A DNA stretch of 64,000 nucleotides from UKL13-2 sp038321965 (GTDB lineage: Bacteria > Pseudomonadota > Gammaproteobacteria > Burkholderiales > Usitatibacteraceae), in contig JBBQFL010000002.1 in the NCBI GenBank assembly GCA_038321965.1, positions 172,608-236,607 on the forward strand, given 5' to 3'. A program made the translations under genes and the position numbers. Below are positions 34,762 through 42,763 of the stretch, one piece after another; position 1 is the stretch's first letter; every line of letters starts with the position of its first letter. Below the pieces are notes generated by a model that did not search any database, was not told the DNA's origin, and saw nothing but the letters and a program-made list of their open reading frames with translations.

Positions 34762-35133
34762 ATTGTACGCTGGCGGGTGGGATGGGTTTGTGGCAATCCG
34801 TGGCAGCGGCCAGACGTAAGTTGTCTACGCGGAACTCTTACATCAAGCACTGGCGAGGCTCGTGGCTATTTTTTGCCTGTAAAGGCCCCCCAATCCTTGT
34901 GTTTTGATTTCTGGGAGGCGGGCTCGACGTCACCATTGAGCAACTAGCCGCACCGTCTTGCTGCAGCGCCACCAACCGCTGCCGCTCACCCGTTGACTTT
35001 TGGGCCCATAATGATATGGTGAATGCATGGCCAAGAGCAAAGTCATCAATATCGCTAAAGAGTTCGCGCTGTAGAGGCGCGTGAGCAGCGATTCGCTATC
35101 TACATTCCCAGCCAGGACAAAAACGGCAAGCCG
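34762..35133. other. Left edge of the accessory island, mostly non-coding
   Basis: No intact gene. It holds a possible plus-strand promoter at 34993-35020, and a 15-codon open frame at 35027-35074 that begins MAKSKVINIAKEF and then stops. From 35059 onward the other frame is open and continues into the gene called at 35134. The rest shows nothing I can interpret. Confidence 0.5.
34993..35020 (+). promoter_or_regulatory. Possible promoter of the 35.1-35.8 kb gene pair
   Basis: TTGACT (34993-34998) and TATGGT (about 35015-35020) are separated by 16 bp. The match is fair at both boxes. It lies just before the 15-codon remnant and would read into the two unknown genes. Confidence 0.35.
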
Positions 35134-35415
35134 GTGGAACAGAACAAGTGGATCGACCAAACGCTGCGATTATTGTCTGAAATTTGTGGTGGTGCCACGG
35201 CGATGCCGCCGATCAGGGGTGCATGGCTCAATCGGGAAAGTGGTAACTTGGTAATCGAAGAGCCGGTTCTTGTTTATACGTTTATTGATCCAGATGCCTT
35301 CGCAGAACGGCTGACCGAGATAGTCGATTTGGTGCAGGAAATTGGTCTCAAGACTGGTCAGGGGCAGATGGCCATCGAGTTCAATCGGACGTTTTATCTG
35401 ATCGACATTACGTAA
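35134..35415 (+). CDS. Unknown protein, 5' end apparently disrupted
   Basis: From the first available start (GTG 35134) the product has 93 residues, but the same frame is open back to 35059 and codes for REQRFAIYIPSQDKNGKP, which looks like real protein directly continuous with it. No start codon exists there. An ATG frame at 35027 (MAKSKVINIAKEF) runs into a TAG at 35072-35074 in a different phase. So the gene may have lost its start by deletion or frameshift. The visible part has GGATAMPPIRGAWL and a C-terminal VEF-like strand (MAIEFNRTFYLIDI), with no motif I can name. It is 19 bp from the next gene. Confidence 0.5.
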   Translation: MEQNKWIDQTLRLLSEICGGATAMPPIRGAWLNRESGNLVIEEPVLVYTFIDPDAFAERLTEIVDLVQEIGLKTGQGQMAIEFNRTFYLIDIT

Positions 35416-35434
35416 CACCAACGGAGTTATTTCA

Positions 35435-35833
35435 ATGGCACAAATCCGATTCGTCACGGGTACAAAAAAGAGCGGCAGGGTAGTTGATACTTCCACGAAG
35501 GTGAAAGCACTTGACCCTGCGGTCGTAAGGAAAGCATTTAATGCCAAGACTGCAGGCTCATCAACGGGGATGGATTTGCTCGCCATACGCCGCGCCATGC
35601 AGACGATGCTGCAATCATCCGGCGGCAGACCCGCATTGGAGGGAGTGGATGAACGGGTAAAAATTCCGAAGATCGGATCTGACTGGGAAAAATTGGAAAA
35701 GCTCGCCCACGCAGCGGGCGATTTGAAGCACAAGCCGTCGACTGGCCAAATGGCGGCGGTGGTTCTTCACCTCGGGTTGATGCGGATTTCAGAAGAAGAG
35801 TTGAAAGCGGCGGCGCGAAAGGAGTTTGCGTGA
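35435..35833 (+). CDS. Unknown protein, partner of the preceding gene
   Basis: A 132-residue soluble protein preceded by GGAG 9 bases before ATG 35435. The N-terminal half is Lys/Thr/Ser-rich and low in structure. From about residue 65 (GGRPALEGVDERVKIPKI) a compact helical region follows, ending in GQMAAVVLHLGLMRISEEEL. I recall similar pairs of small genes in accessory DNA but cannot name the family. The close spacing to the upstream gene suggests one operon. Confidence 0.6.
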   Translation: MAQIRFVTGTKKSGRVVDTSTKVKALDPAVVRKAFNAKTAGSSTGMDLLAIRRAMQTMLQSSGGRPALEGVDERVKIPKIGSDWEKLEKLAHAAGDLKHKPSTGQMAAVVLHLGLMRISEEELKAAARKEFA

Positions 35834-36153
35834 GTGCACGCCGTTTACGACGAAGCCTGCGCAATATTGTCTGGCGAACCCACCATTGGTACGCAAGACA
35901 ACTCTTGGGCTTGAGTTGAGAGTCCTTGCTAGACAGGCTCCGCATCGCAATACGCGCGACTGAGAAACGAACCTGACGAAAGTTGCGCCGACGAGAATAC
36001 TCGATTCGGTGCCGTATATCGCGTGCGTGACACCGCGGCAATAGGTTCAGCGTTCGGTAAACCCATAGAGCTGGCGCGTGTTTCAGAGCATCGCTAGAAA
36101 TGTATCGCCTGCCAAAAAGCGAATTGGCCAAGGTCAAGTCCGCAAATGTCGAG
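35834..36153. other. Gene-free stretch between the unknown pair and the PIN toxin
   Basis: 320 bases with no gene that I can support. A 29-codon frame starting GTG at 35830 overlaps the preceding stop (GTGA) but has no other support. The long minus-strand frame across here is a shadow of the plus-strand gene. No clear terminator is seen although two transcripts converge. Confidence 0.5.
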
Positions 36154-36741
36154 TTAAATCAGCCTCGAAACATTTTCATTGCGAAGCCAAGCCGCCGTTA
36201 ATGGCAATTGGTTTCTTTCCAGCCGGGCAATAAAATCCTCGACGGTCAATGCGGGCTTACGGTATTTCTGCCGCATTACTTTGATCGCACCAATGGCTTT
36301 CAGAGTGTGAAGTTCCAATTGGTTCACAACGAAGTCATCGGGGTGTTGAGCTTCAATGTTGAAAGTCGCCAAATACTCGGCTGGGAAATCACGCGTATTG
36401 AACGTGACGATGGCATCCGCATGTCCGACTATTGCCGCCGCCAAAACGTGGTTGTCATCTTTGTCTGGCAGCTCCAGGCATTCAATCAGAGGCTCATGGT
36501 TCGTAATTTCCGAGTCGGGTATCGCTTCTGTCATTTGTTGTTGCGTCGTGCGTAACTTTGCAGCGTCAAGATCCGGTCGTTTGGCTATCAGATTGTCAAA
36601 CCACTCCTGCTGAATCTGCTTGGTCCATCTTGCGTGGTAGAGGTCGGTTTCGGAACCAATTGTGAGCAAGAGATTTCTGACGGTTGACGAATACAAAGTG
36701 CACGCATCCAGCACAACTGTGTATTGTGCAGAACCAGCCAT
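36154..36741 (-). CDS. PIN-domain toxin (PIN_3/COG1569-like ribonuclease)
   Basis: A 195-residue protein. The PIN acidic residues are Asp12 in VLDACTLY, Glu46 in QQEWFDN, Asp96 in DKDDNHVLAAAI and Asp118 in FNTRDFP. It is longer than VapC (about 130 residues) and matches the larger PIN_3 type, which has an extra C-terminal helical part. PIN toxins cut RNA with Mg. The upstream HTH gene ends 11 bp before this start, the typical antitoxin-first layout. Confidence 0.87.
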   Translation of the reverse strand: MAGSAQYTVVLDACTLYSSTVRNLLLTIGSETDLYHARWTKQIQQEWFDNLIAKRPDLDAAKLRTTQQQMTEAIPDSEITNHEPLIECLELPDKDDNHVLAAAIVGHADAIVTFNTRDFPAEYLATFNIEAQHPDDFVVNQLELHTLKAIGAIKVMRQKYRKPALTVEDFIARLERNQLPLTAAWLRNENVSRLI

Positions 36742-36752
36742 TTCGAAACCTA

Positions 36753-37220
36753 CTACTCCAGCCCCATGTCTTGATCCAAGTCGGCCAGAGCTTGCATAGC
36801 TTCACGGCTTTTGCGTTGCATCGATTTTTTGAATGCAACCAGCGCTTCAAAGCTAATGCGCCGATGTGTGCCTACTAACTTGAATTCGAGTTTGCCGTTT
36901 TCCATTTGCTTAATTAAGAATGGGCGCGAAACATTCAGAAAGCCTGCTGCCTCTTGTGTTGAAAATTCGTGCTTCTGGGGGATAAGAGATATTACCTGTC
37001 GCTTACTCATTAAACTAAGCACCTGCGCGAAGAAACGCAGAGCTTGCGGTGGCAACTCTAGAACAGGGTCGTCCATATTCACTTTGCCCGTTTCGTCGGT
37101 CAAAATGATTTTTTGAGCCCTAGAGTGGTCAAGTGCCGCCATAAGACACCGGGACGCAACTTTCGCCAATTCGGCTTCTTGTTCACTTAGAGCGGGCTCG
37201 ATCAAGTCAGCGTGTGACAT
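36753..37220 (-). CDS. HTH excisionase-type antitoxin
   Basis: A 155-residue protein. The N-terminal half is acidic, with no motif. Residues about 85-123 form a MerR/excisionase-type winged HTH with STQEAAGFLNVSRPFLIKQM and VGTHRRISF, a pattern seen with PIN_3 toxins. It would neutralise the toxin and repress the operon. ATG 37220 has a GGAG site; the longer frame to 37289 reaches across the operator repeats. Confidence 0.85.
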   Translation of the reverse strand: MSHADLIEPALSEQEAELAKVASRCLMAALDHSRAQKIILTDETGKVNMDDPVLELPPQALRFFAQVLSLMSKRQVISLIPQKHEFSTQEAAGFLNVSRPFLIKQMENGKLEFKLVGTHRRISFEALVAFKKSMQRKSREAMQALADLDQDMGLE

Positions 37221-37251
37221 GGTGGACTCCAAATAAGTGAGGTTGGGATAA

Positions 37252-37267
37252 ACACAAGTACACAAGT
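37252..37267. repeat. Tandem 8-bp repeat, likely operator of the PIN/HTH operon
   Basis: ACACAAGT occurs twice with no gap (37252-37259 and 37260-37267). It lies between the predicted -10 box and the antitoxin start, where a repressor would block the polymerase. Binding by the HTH antitoxin is inference. Confidence 0.5.
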
Positions 37268-37280
37268 GTGTTGTTGACGT

Positions 37281-37308
37281 ATTATGCATGTAAACGCATT
37301 AAACGCAA
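37281..37308 (-). promoter_or_regulatory. Promoter of the PIN/HTH operon
   Basis: On the minus strand TTGCGT (37308-37303) and CATAAT (37286-37281) are 16 bp apart. The -10 box matches five of six positions. Transcription would start near 37274, just ahead of the tandem ACACAAGT repeats. Confidence 0.5.
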
Positions 37309-37535
37309 CAAACGAAATGTATGAATATTTCGCATGTTCTTGTGGGAATGTTTAGCAATTGTTTGCGGGATTCAGTGCGGCCATTGAATTTGACAGCGAA
37401 ATACGAGCTCGGTGTTGGCGCGGCGACAGAGGGTTTCCGCAATTACACAACTAAGAATTGAAATCGGGTCCTAGTTGGTCGAACTTAAAATGACGCACAC
37501 GAATCAATATTAAATATTAACTAACGGACTAGCCA
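37309..37535. other. Intergenic region before the DUF3883 gene
   Basis: No gene seen. The last 40 bases are AT-rich and contain AATATTAAATATT, but I find no convincing sigma-70 pair for the plus-strand gene. Base composition is visibly lower in GC than the core genes around it. Confidence 0.4.
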
Positions 37536-38384
37536 ATGGCCAATGACTGGAACCGAGAGGAGATCGAAGCGACCGTTGCTGACTATCTCCATATGTGGCT
37601 GCTTGAGCAGTCCGGGCAGACCTTCTCGAAGGCCGATCATCGTCGCGCGCTTTTGCCGAAGCTAGACGACCGCACGGCTGCGTCAATTGAGTTTAAACAT
37701 CGCAACATCAGCGCGGTGCTAAATGACAATGGGTGGATACCAATTCGCGGGTATTTGCCGGCGAACAACTATCAGCGGCAACTAACGGACGTTGTAATGG
37801 AGCGCATTATTGCCGACCCGAAGTACGACCTTGCTGCTCAGGCCGCGACCACCCAAACTGCAGACGTACCGCTAATCCATACCTTGGAAAAAATTCTTGT
37901 TCCCGCTCCTGTCCTTCAACATCGGGCAGAGGCCGAAGCAGGCGCCTATATCGTAAAAGAGCGAGGACTTCTTAAGCGCAACTATCAGGAGCAGGAAGCC
38001 CGCAATTCGTTTCTAGGAAGGGCGGGAGAAGAGTTTGTAGTGGATTACGAACAGCGCCGACTGCATCAAATCGGCGAGAAGAAACTCGCCGAAAAGGTAG
38101 AACTTGTTGCGGTCACAAAAGGAGACGGATTAGGATTTGACGTCTTGTCGTTCGAGCCAAGCGGACGCGAACGTTTCATAGAGGTAAAAACCACCAGAGG
38201 CGGTGAGCAGACACCTTTCTTCATTAGCCGCAATGAGCTTCTCCTTTCTAAATCAGTCCCTGATCAGTTCCACCTTTATCGTGTATTCAAGTTCAGTTCG
38301 GCGCCCCAATTTTTTGACTTACCAGGCGCGGTGGAGCGGCACTGCTTGCTCGATCCCGTCTCTTATGTGGGTAAATTCTCATAA
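37536..38384 (+). CDS. DUF3883 protein with nuclease-like fold
   Basis: A 282-residue protein of two parts. The N-terminal part (1-80) has the pattern HRRALLPKL...SIEFKHRNISAVL...RGYLPANNYQ, an uncharacterised domain that I recall fused to HNH or DUF3883 parts. The C-terminal part (about 160-270) is DUF3883, a PD-(D/E)XK-like fold, with Glu165, Asp202 in GFDVLSFE and Glu216-Val-Lys218 in FIEVKTT as possible catalytic residues. Such proteins occur in defence and restriction loci. Here it stands alone between two toxin-antitoxin pairs, without a methyltransferase or helicase. Confidence 0.8.
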   Translation: MANDWNREEIEATVADYLHMWLLEQSGQTFSKADHRRALLPKLDDRTAASIEFKHRNISAVLNDNGWIPIRGYLPANNYQRQLTDVVMERIIADPKYDLAAQAATTQTADVPLIHTLEKILVPAPVLQHRAEAEAGAYIVKERGLLKRNYQEQEARNSFLGRAGEEFVVDYEQRRLHQIGEKKLAEKVELVAVTKGDGLGFDVLSFEPSGRERFIEVKTTRGGEQTPFFISRNELLLSKSVPDQFHLYRVFKFSSAPQFFDLPGAVERHCLLDPVSYVGKFS

Positions 38385-38386
38385 CG

Positions 38387-38402
38387 ACAAGTGAGCACTT
38401 GT
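38387..38402 (+). repeat. Short palindrome after the DUF3883 gene
   Basis: ACAAGTG-AG-CACTTGT begins 3 bases past the stop codon. The 7-bp stem is followed by only three T residues, so it would be at best a weak terminator. Its half resembles the ACACAAGT operator repeat 1.1 kb upstream. Confidence 0.35.
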
Positions 38403-38497
38403 TTCCGCACAAATTCGCCGGCGGTATGGCGAGCGGTTCACGCCACTCGGCATTAGCAGGCACCCATGTAGCCCGCTCTTTTCAGTGTGCCGGATTC

Positions 38498-38875
38498 TCA
38501 TGCGAACGATCTCACATTCTTGCGCAGCCACGGTTCGATCACCGCAATCTGGAAAGTATTCTTTTCCAGATGGCCCAGCATCCAGCGATGGATGTTCATC
38601 GACTTGGGCTGGAGACGGTAGCCGTTTATCCGCAGGAAAACGTCCGTGCAGGCGAACGCAATCCGCTTGTTGCTATCGACAAAGGGATGGTTCATGGCGA
38701 GACTCTCGAACAGTGCGGCGGCCTCGTGAATGACATCTTTGTAATGTCCACTCTGTGGCCGAAACAATGCGGCTTCAAGCGCACCGGCGTCGCGCAACCC
38801 GGTCGCGCCGCCATACCGGTCGATTAGCGCTCGATGCAACACCATCGCCTCTACCGGTGTGAGGTAGAGGGTCAT
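38498..38875 (-). CDS. doc: Doc-type toxin (Fic/death-on-curing family)
   Basis: A 125-residue Fic-fold protein. The active-site motif is HPFVDSNKR at His63-Arg71; canonical Doc has HxFx(D/N)xNKR, so His63, Asp67, Asn69, Lys70 and Arg71 are all in place. Doc phosphorylates EF-Tu and stops translation. ATG 38875 overlaps the antitoxin stop (ATGA), as usual for phd-doc operons. Length and motif indicate an intact toxin. Confidence 0.9.
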   Translation of the reverse strand: MTLYLTPVEAMVLHRALIDRYGGATGLRDAGALEAALFRPQSGHYKDVIHEAAALFESLAMNHPFVDSNKRIAFACTDVFLRINGYRLQPKSMNIHRWMLGHLEKNTFQIAVIEPWLRKNVRSFA

Positions 38876-39099
38876 TTCGCCAATTCTTTGTACAGTACGT
38901 CATATTCGGCGAGGCTCTCGCCGAATGCAGTCAATACCTGTGGGCGCGGAGCGCCATTCTTCTTTTTCTCGACGTAATCGCGTAGCGCTTCATCGACGAC
39001 AGCTTGAAGTTGCTTGCCTTCTTTGCTCGCGATTTCGCGTACCTGGGCAAGCACTTGGGCGTCAGCCTGCGTCGCAAATTTCTGGAATACGGCAGCCAT
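38872..39099 (-). CDS. Antitoxin of the Doc module
   Basis: A 75-residue protein preceded by AGGAG 8 bases before ATG 39099; the longer frame to 39174 lacks this. The N-terminal half reads like a ribbon-helix-helix or Arc-type DNA-binding unit (VREIASKEGKQLQAVVDEALRDYVEKK) rather than Phd. The C-terminal part (AFGESLAEYDVLYKELAK) would wrap the toxin. It is first in the operon and overlaps the toxin gene by 4 bases. Confidence 0.82.
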   Translation of the reverse strand: MAAVFQKFATQADAQVLAQVREIASKEGKQLQAVVDEALRDYVEKKKNGAPRPQVLTAFGESLAEYDVLYKELAK

Positions 39100-39268
39100 A
39101 CTCGTGTCTCCTGACATTTCATGATTTGTCATGATACGCGAACAGAGGACAGGCCAGGTGACCGGTTTCAGCAACGGCTGACTACCGAAACGTTGCTAAA
39201 CTCTAGCACCCGCGCGCCTCCCAGCCAAAAAACACTCCAAACCCCTCACCAGTACTAGACTTTCACCA

Positions 39269-40300
39269 TCAAAACGTCACCCCCGTCACTCCCGCATCAC
39301 CAATCTTCAGCTCGTTAAACAACCTCACCAGCGGCCACAACTCCTGATACCGCTCGCCGGTCTTCCTGACGTAATGCACAAAGCGCGGCGTGTCGGCGAG
39401 GTATTGGGGCTTGTCATCGCGGTAGTGGATGCGCGCGAAAATGCCGAGGATTCTGAGGTGGCGTTGCAGGCCCATCCATTCGACGTCGCGATAGAAGTCG
39501 TCGAATGCGGCAGGCACCGGCAGTCCGGCTTTGCGGGCTTTTTCCCAGTAGCGGATGGTGCCGTCGAGCACGCGTTCTTCGTCCCATGAGATGAAGGCGT
39601 CGCGGTAGAGAGAGGCGATGTCGTAGCTGATGGGGCCGTAGACTGCATCCTGAAAGTCGATCACGCCGGGACTGCTCTCGTCGCCATTGTCCGCCACCAT
39701 CAAATTTCGCGGCATGTAATCGCTGTGCACATAGACCCGTTTCTGGGCGAGAACGACGTCAATGATGAGTGCAAACATCCGCTCCAGCGTTTCCTGCTGG
39801 TTGCGCGTCAGTTCTACTTGCAGGTGTTTGGCGATATACCAGTCTGGGAACAGGCTCAGTTCGCGTTTTAGCAGCGGCGCATCATAAAGCGGCAATACAT
39901 CCGGCTTGGAGGCGAGTTGCCACTTCAACAGCGCATCGGCACACGGGCGGAACAGGGCATCGAAGTTGTCCTCGGTCAGCAAGTCCAGATAGGTTTGTCG
40001 CCCCATATCGGTCAGGAGCAGGAATCCTTGCTGCAAATCTGCAGCCAGAATCTGCGGCGCGCGCACGCCGGCATCGCGCATGAGGCCGGCCACTTTGATG
40101 AATGGGCGGCAATCCTCTAGGGCCGTTGGTGCGTCCATGATGATGCGCGTGCCGGACGGGGCGGTTATGCGAAAATAGCGGCGGAAACTGGCGTCTTCAG
40201 ACGCGGGGGTGAGTTGGTAGTCGGATACGCCCTCGCTGGCCAGTAGCGGCTGTATCCACGCAGAGAGCGCCTGCATTCGTGGTGAAGCATCTTGAATCAT
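39269..40300 (-). CDS. amgK: Cell-wall sugar kinase AmgK-like (aminoglycoside phosphotransferase fold)
   Basis: A 343-residue kinase. The catalytic loop HSDYMPRNLM and the metal-binding IDFQDAVYGP are the two hallmark motifs, with ASFRRYFR as the nucleotide loop near residue 40. AmgK phosphorylates MurNAc and GlcNAc at C1 for peptidoglycan recycling. It is divergent from lptD, with 46 bp between starts, as in many proteobacteria. The MurU nucleotidyltransferase that normally follows amgK is absent; toxin-antitoxin genes are there instead. Confidence 0.85.
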   Translation of the reverse strand: MIQDASPRMQALSAWIQPLLASEGVSDYQLTPASEDASFRRYFRITAPSGTRIIMDAPTALEDCRPFIKVAGLMRDAGVRAPQILAADLQQGFLLLTDMGRQTYLDLLTEDNFDALFRPCADALLKWQLASKPDVLPLYDAPLLKRELSLFPDWYIAKHLQVELTRNQQETLERMFALIIDVVLAQKRVYVHSDYMPRNLMVADNGDESSPGVIDFQDAVYGPISYDIASLYRDAFISWDEERVLDGTIRYWEKARKAGLPVPAAFDDFYRDVEWMGLQRHLRILGIFARIHYRDDKPQYLADTPRFVHYVRKTGERYQELWPLVRLFNELKIGDAGVTGVTF

Positions 40301-40346
40301 GCGGTTTTCTTTTTTTTGACAGCCCGAATCTTACCATCCGACCACT

Positions 40347-42743
40347 TTGGCTCTTTTGCATTTTTCCCGTTTACCTTTGAGTGACTCGACTGCACGCCGA
40401 CTGAGACGCTCGCGGTTGTTCGTCGCGCTCGCATTGGTGATCGTCGGCGCAGGCACGCTGAAAACCGCTCCGTTACATGCGCAACAAACCACGCCGCCCA
40501 CTCAGGCCGAACTGGATGCCGCAATTCGCGAAGGCCTCAAGCTCGATCGATCCCTGCCTACGCCTGCTGCCTTGATCGGCCGCCCACCGAAAGCCGGGCC
40601 GCGCATCATTTCCGCCGACAGCATTGACGGCGTCACCGACAAGAGTGTTTCGGCCAAGGGCAACGTATCGCTTACGCAGGGCAACATGGCGGTGACTGCC
40701 GACCAACTCGATTACGATCAAACCACCGACATCGCAACTGCACCTGGCAAGGTACGCATGAACCGCGATGGCGATGTGGTCACTGGCGTGGGTTTGAGTT
40801 TGAAAGTGGAAACCGAGATTGGGCGCATCGGCGATCCAACTTTCCTCTTCTCAAAAAGCCCTGATCGTCCGGCGCAGCGCTTTGAGGCGCGCGGCGCAGC
40901 ACAGCGCATGGATTTTGAAGGCCCCGATCAAGAGCGCCTGTACAACGCGCTTTATACGACCTGCAAACTCGATCAAAGCGATTGGTATCTGCGAGTAGGT
41001 GAATTGTCGCTGGACCGCGCACGCAACATCGGTACCGGCTACAGCGCGATCGTCGAATTCAAAGGCGTGCCGATTTTGTACATGCCCTACGTGACGTTTC
41101 CGTTGAACAGTGATCGCAAGTCCGGCTTTCTCGCGCCCACCATCGGCAGTTCGTCGAGCAGCGGTCTGGAGATGGCGGTGCCGTATTACTGGAACATTGC
41201 GCCGAATCTGGATGCCACCATCACGCCCAAAATCTTTACGCGTCGCGGTCTGCAGCTGGGTACCGAAGTTCGTTATCTGAATCGCGATTTTCTGGGCCAG
41301 GTCGATGCTGAATATCTGCCTAGCGATCGTCTCGCGGACCGCGACCGTTACCTCGCGTCGCTGCGGCATTATCAGAACCTGGAGAAGTGGCTGGCGCCCG
41401 GCTGGAGTGCGTCTGTCAATGCACAAAAAGTTTCGGATGACAACTATTTTCGTGACCTTTCCACTCGCATCAACAACACGGCGCAAACCAATCTGCCGCG
41501 CGATCTTTCTGTCACCTATGCGAGCGATTACGGCAATCTGACCGCACGCTATCTGAGTTTCCAGACCTTGCAGGACCCGACCGCCGTCCCCATTCTGGCG
41601 CCCTACCGGTTGGCCCCGCAGGTCAGCTTCAATATGCGGCCCAATCGCTGGAACGGCTTTGAACTGAACACCATCGGTGAATTCACCTCCTTCGAGCACC
41701 CGACCCTGGTGAGCGGCAACCGCTGGCTGGTATATCCCTCCCTCGCCTATCCGCTAAAGAGTCCGTATGGATTCATCACGCCCAAGATCGGCTTTCATGC
41801 AACGCACTATGCACTGAGCAGAAACAGCGTCGGCTATGAGGGCGGCACGCGCACACTGCCAATCGTCAGCGTCGATAGCGGATTGGCGTTTGAACGGCCG
41901 GCGACGTTTTTTTTGCAGTCGATTACCCAGACGCTGGAGCCGCGGCTGTTCTTCCTGTACGTGCCGTTTCGCGAGCAGAGCAAACTGCCAAATTTTTCGA
42001 CGACTGATACCGACTTCAGTTTCGCGCAGATTTTCAATGAAAACCTGTTCGTCGGTGGCGACCGGATCTCGGATGCAAGGCAGGTGACGGCCGCCGTGAC
42101 GACGCGCTTTATCGAAAACCTCACCGGCATCGAGCGCCTGCGCGCCTCCATCGGCCAACGCTATTACTTCGGTACCCAGCGGGTAACGCTGACGACCATC
42201 GATGCCCAGGCGCTGACGGACATTACCTCAGGCAACATCAGCCGTTCCGATTTTCTGGCAGCTCTTTCCGGACAGGTTTCGGATAAATGGACGCTCGATT
42301 CCGGGTTCCAGTATTCGGCCTCAACCAAACAATTCCAGCGGACCAATATCGCCGCGCGCTACAACGCGGAGGGCGGCAAGCTCCTCAATTTCAGCTACCG
42401 GTTTACCCGTGATGCATTGAAGCAGTTCGACATTTCAACGCAATGGCCGTTTGGTAAAGTAGCCCCCGCATGGACGTTGTTGGCACGCGCCAACTATTCG
42501 ATACAGGATCGGCGCCTCATCGAGGGCCTGCTTGGGGTCGAGTATAATCAGGGATGCTGGGAATTTCGGCTTGTGGCCCATCGATTTGCCACCGCCGCCG
42601 AGAAATATTCGAACTCGATCCAGTTCCAGTTGGAATTGAAGGGGCTTTCCAAGCTGGGCGTCAATCCGGCGGAAACGTTGAAGCAGAACATTTCCGGCTA
42701 CCGGCGGTCAGATGACCGGCCGGGTGACCAGTACGGTCGATAA
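40347..42743 (+). CDS. lptD: LPS-assembly outer-membrane protein LptD
   Basis: A 798-residue protein. The signal-like segment RLFVALALVIVGAGTLKTAPLHAQ ends near residue 46, the LptA-like jellyroll follows (SAKGNVSLTQGNMAVTADQL), then the beta-barrel. LptD inserts LPS into the outer leaflet. Only two Cys are present, Cys206 in TTCKLD and Cys737 in NQGCWEF, so one interdomain disulfide instead of two is expected. The start is uncertain: TTG 40347 is the first codon of the frame and no ribosome site is evident; TTG 40377 is another choice. Confidence 0.95.
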   Translation: MALLHFSRLPLSDSTARRLRRSRLFVALALVIVGAGTLKTAPLHAQQTTPPTQAELDAAIREGLKLDRSLPTPAALIGRPPKAGPRIISADSIDGVTDKSVSAKGNVSLTQGNMAVTADQLDYDQTTDIATAPGKVRMNRDGDVVTGVGLSLKVETEIGRIGDPTFLFSKSPDRPAQRFEARGAAQRMDFEGPDQERLYNALYTTCKLDQSDWYLRVGELSLDRARNIGTGYSAIVEFKGVPILYMPYVTFPLNSDRKSGFLAPTIGSSSSSGLEMAVPYYWNIAPNLDATITPKIFTRRGLQLGTEVRYLNRDFLGQVDAEYLPSDRLADRDRYLASLRHYQNLEKWLAPGWSASVNAQKVSDDNYFRDLSTRINNTAQTNLPRDLSVTYASDYGNLTARYLSFQTLQDPTAVPILAPYRLAPQVSFNMRPNRWNGFELNTIGEFTSFEHPTLVSGNRWLVYPSLAYPLKSPYGFITPKIGFHATHYALSRNSVGYEGGTRTLPIVSVDSGLAFERPATFFLQSITQTLEPRLFFLYVPFREQSKLPNFSTTDTDFSFAQIFNENLFVGGDRISDARQVTAAVTTRFIENLTGIERLRASIGQRYYFGTQRVTLTTIDAQALTDITSGNISRSDFLAALSGQVSDKWTLDSGFQYSASTKQFQRTNIAARYNAEGGKLLNFSYRFTRDALKQFDISTQWPFGKVAPAWTLLARANYSIQDRRLIEGLLGVEYNQGCWEFRLVAHRFATAAEKYSNSIQFQLELKGLSKLGVNPAETLKQNISGYRRSDDRPGDQYGR

Positions 42744-42763
42744 TTCTTTGTAGAGAGCCTTTC

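Noticed and set aside
34762..34790. TACAAT box as a pepP promoter
   Set aside because: No -35 element at an acceptable distance; the only TTGCCA is 23 bases away.
35830..35919. 29-codon frame overlapping the stop of the 35435-35833 gene
   Set aside because: The GTGA overlap is suggestive, but the product is tiny, has no motif and could be chance.
35538..36137. 199-residue minus-strand frame
   Set aside because: Overlaps the better supported 35435-35833 gene on the other strand; Arg/Pro/Ser-rich, with no motif or ribosome site.
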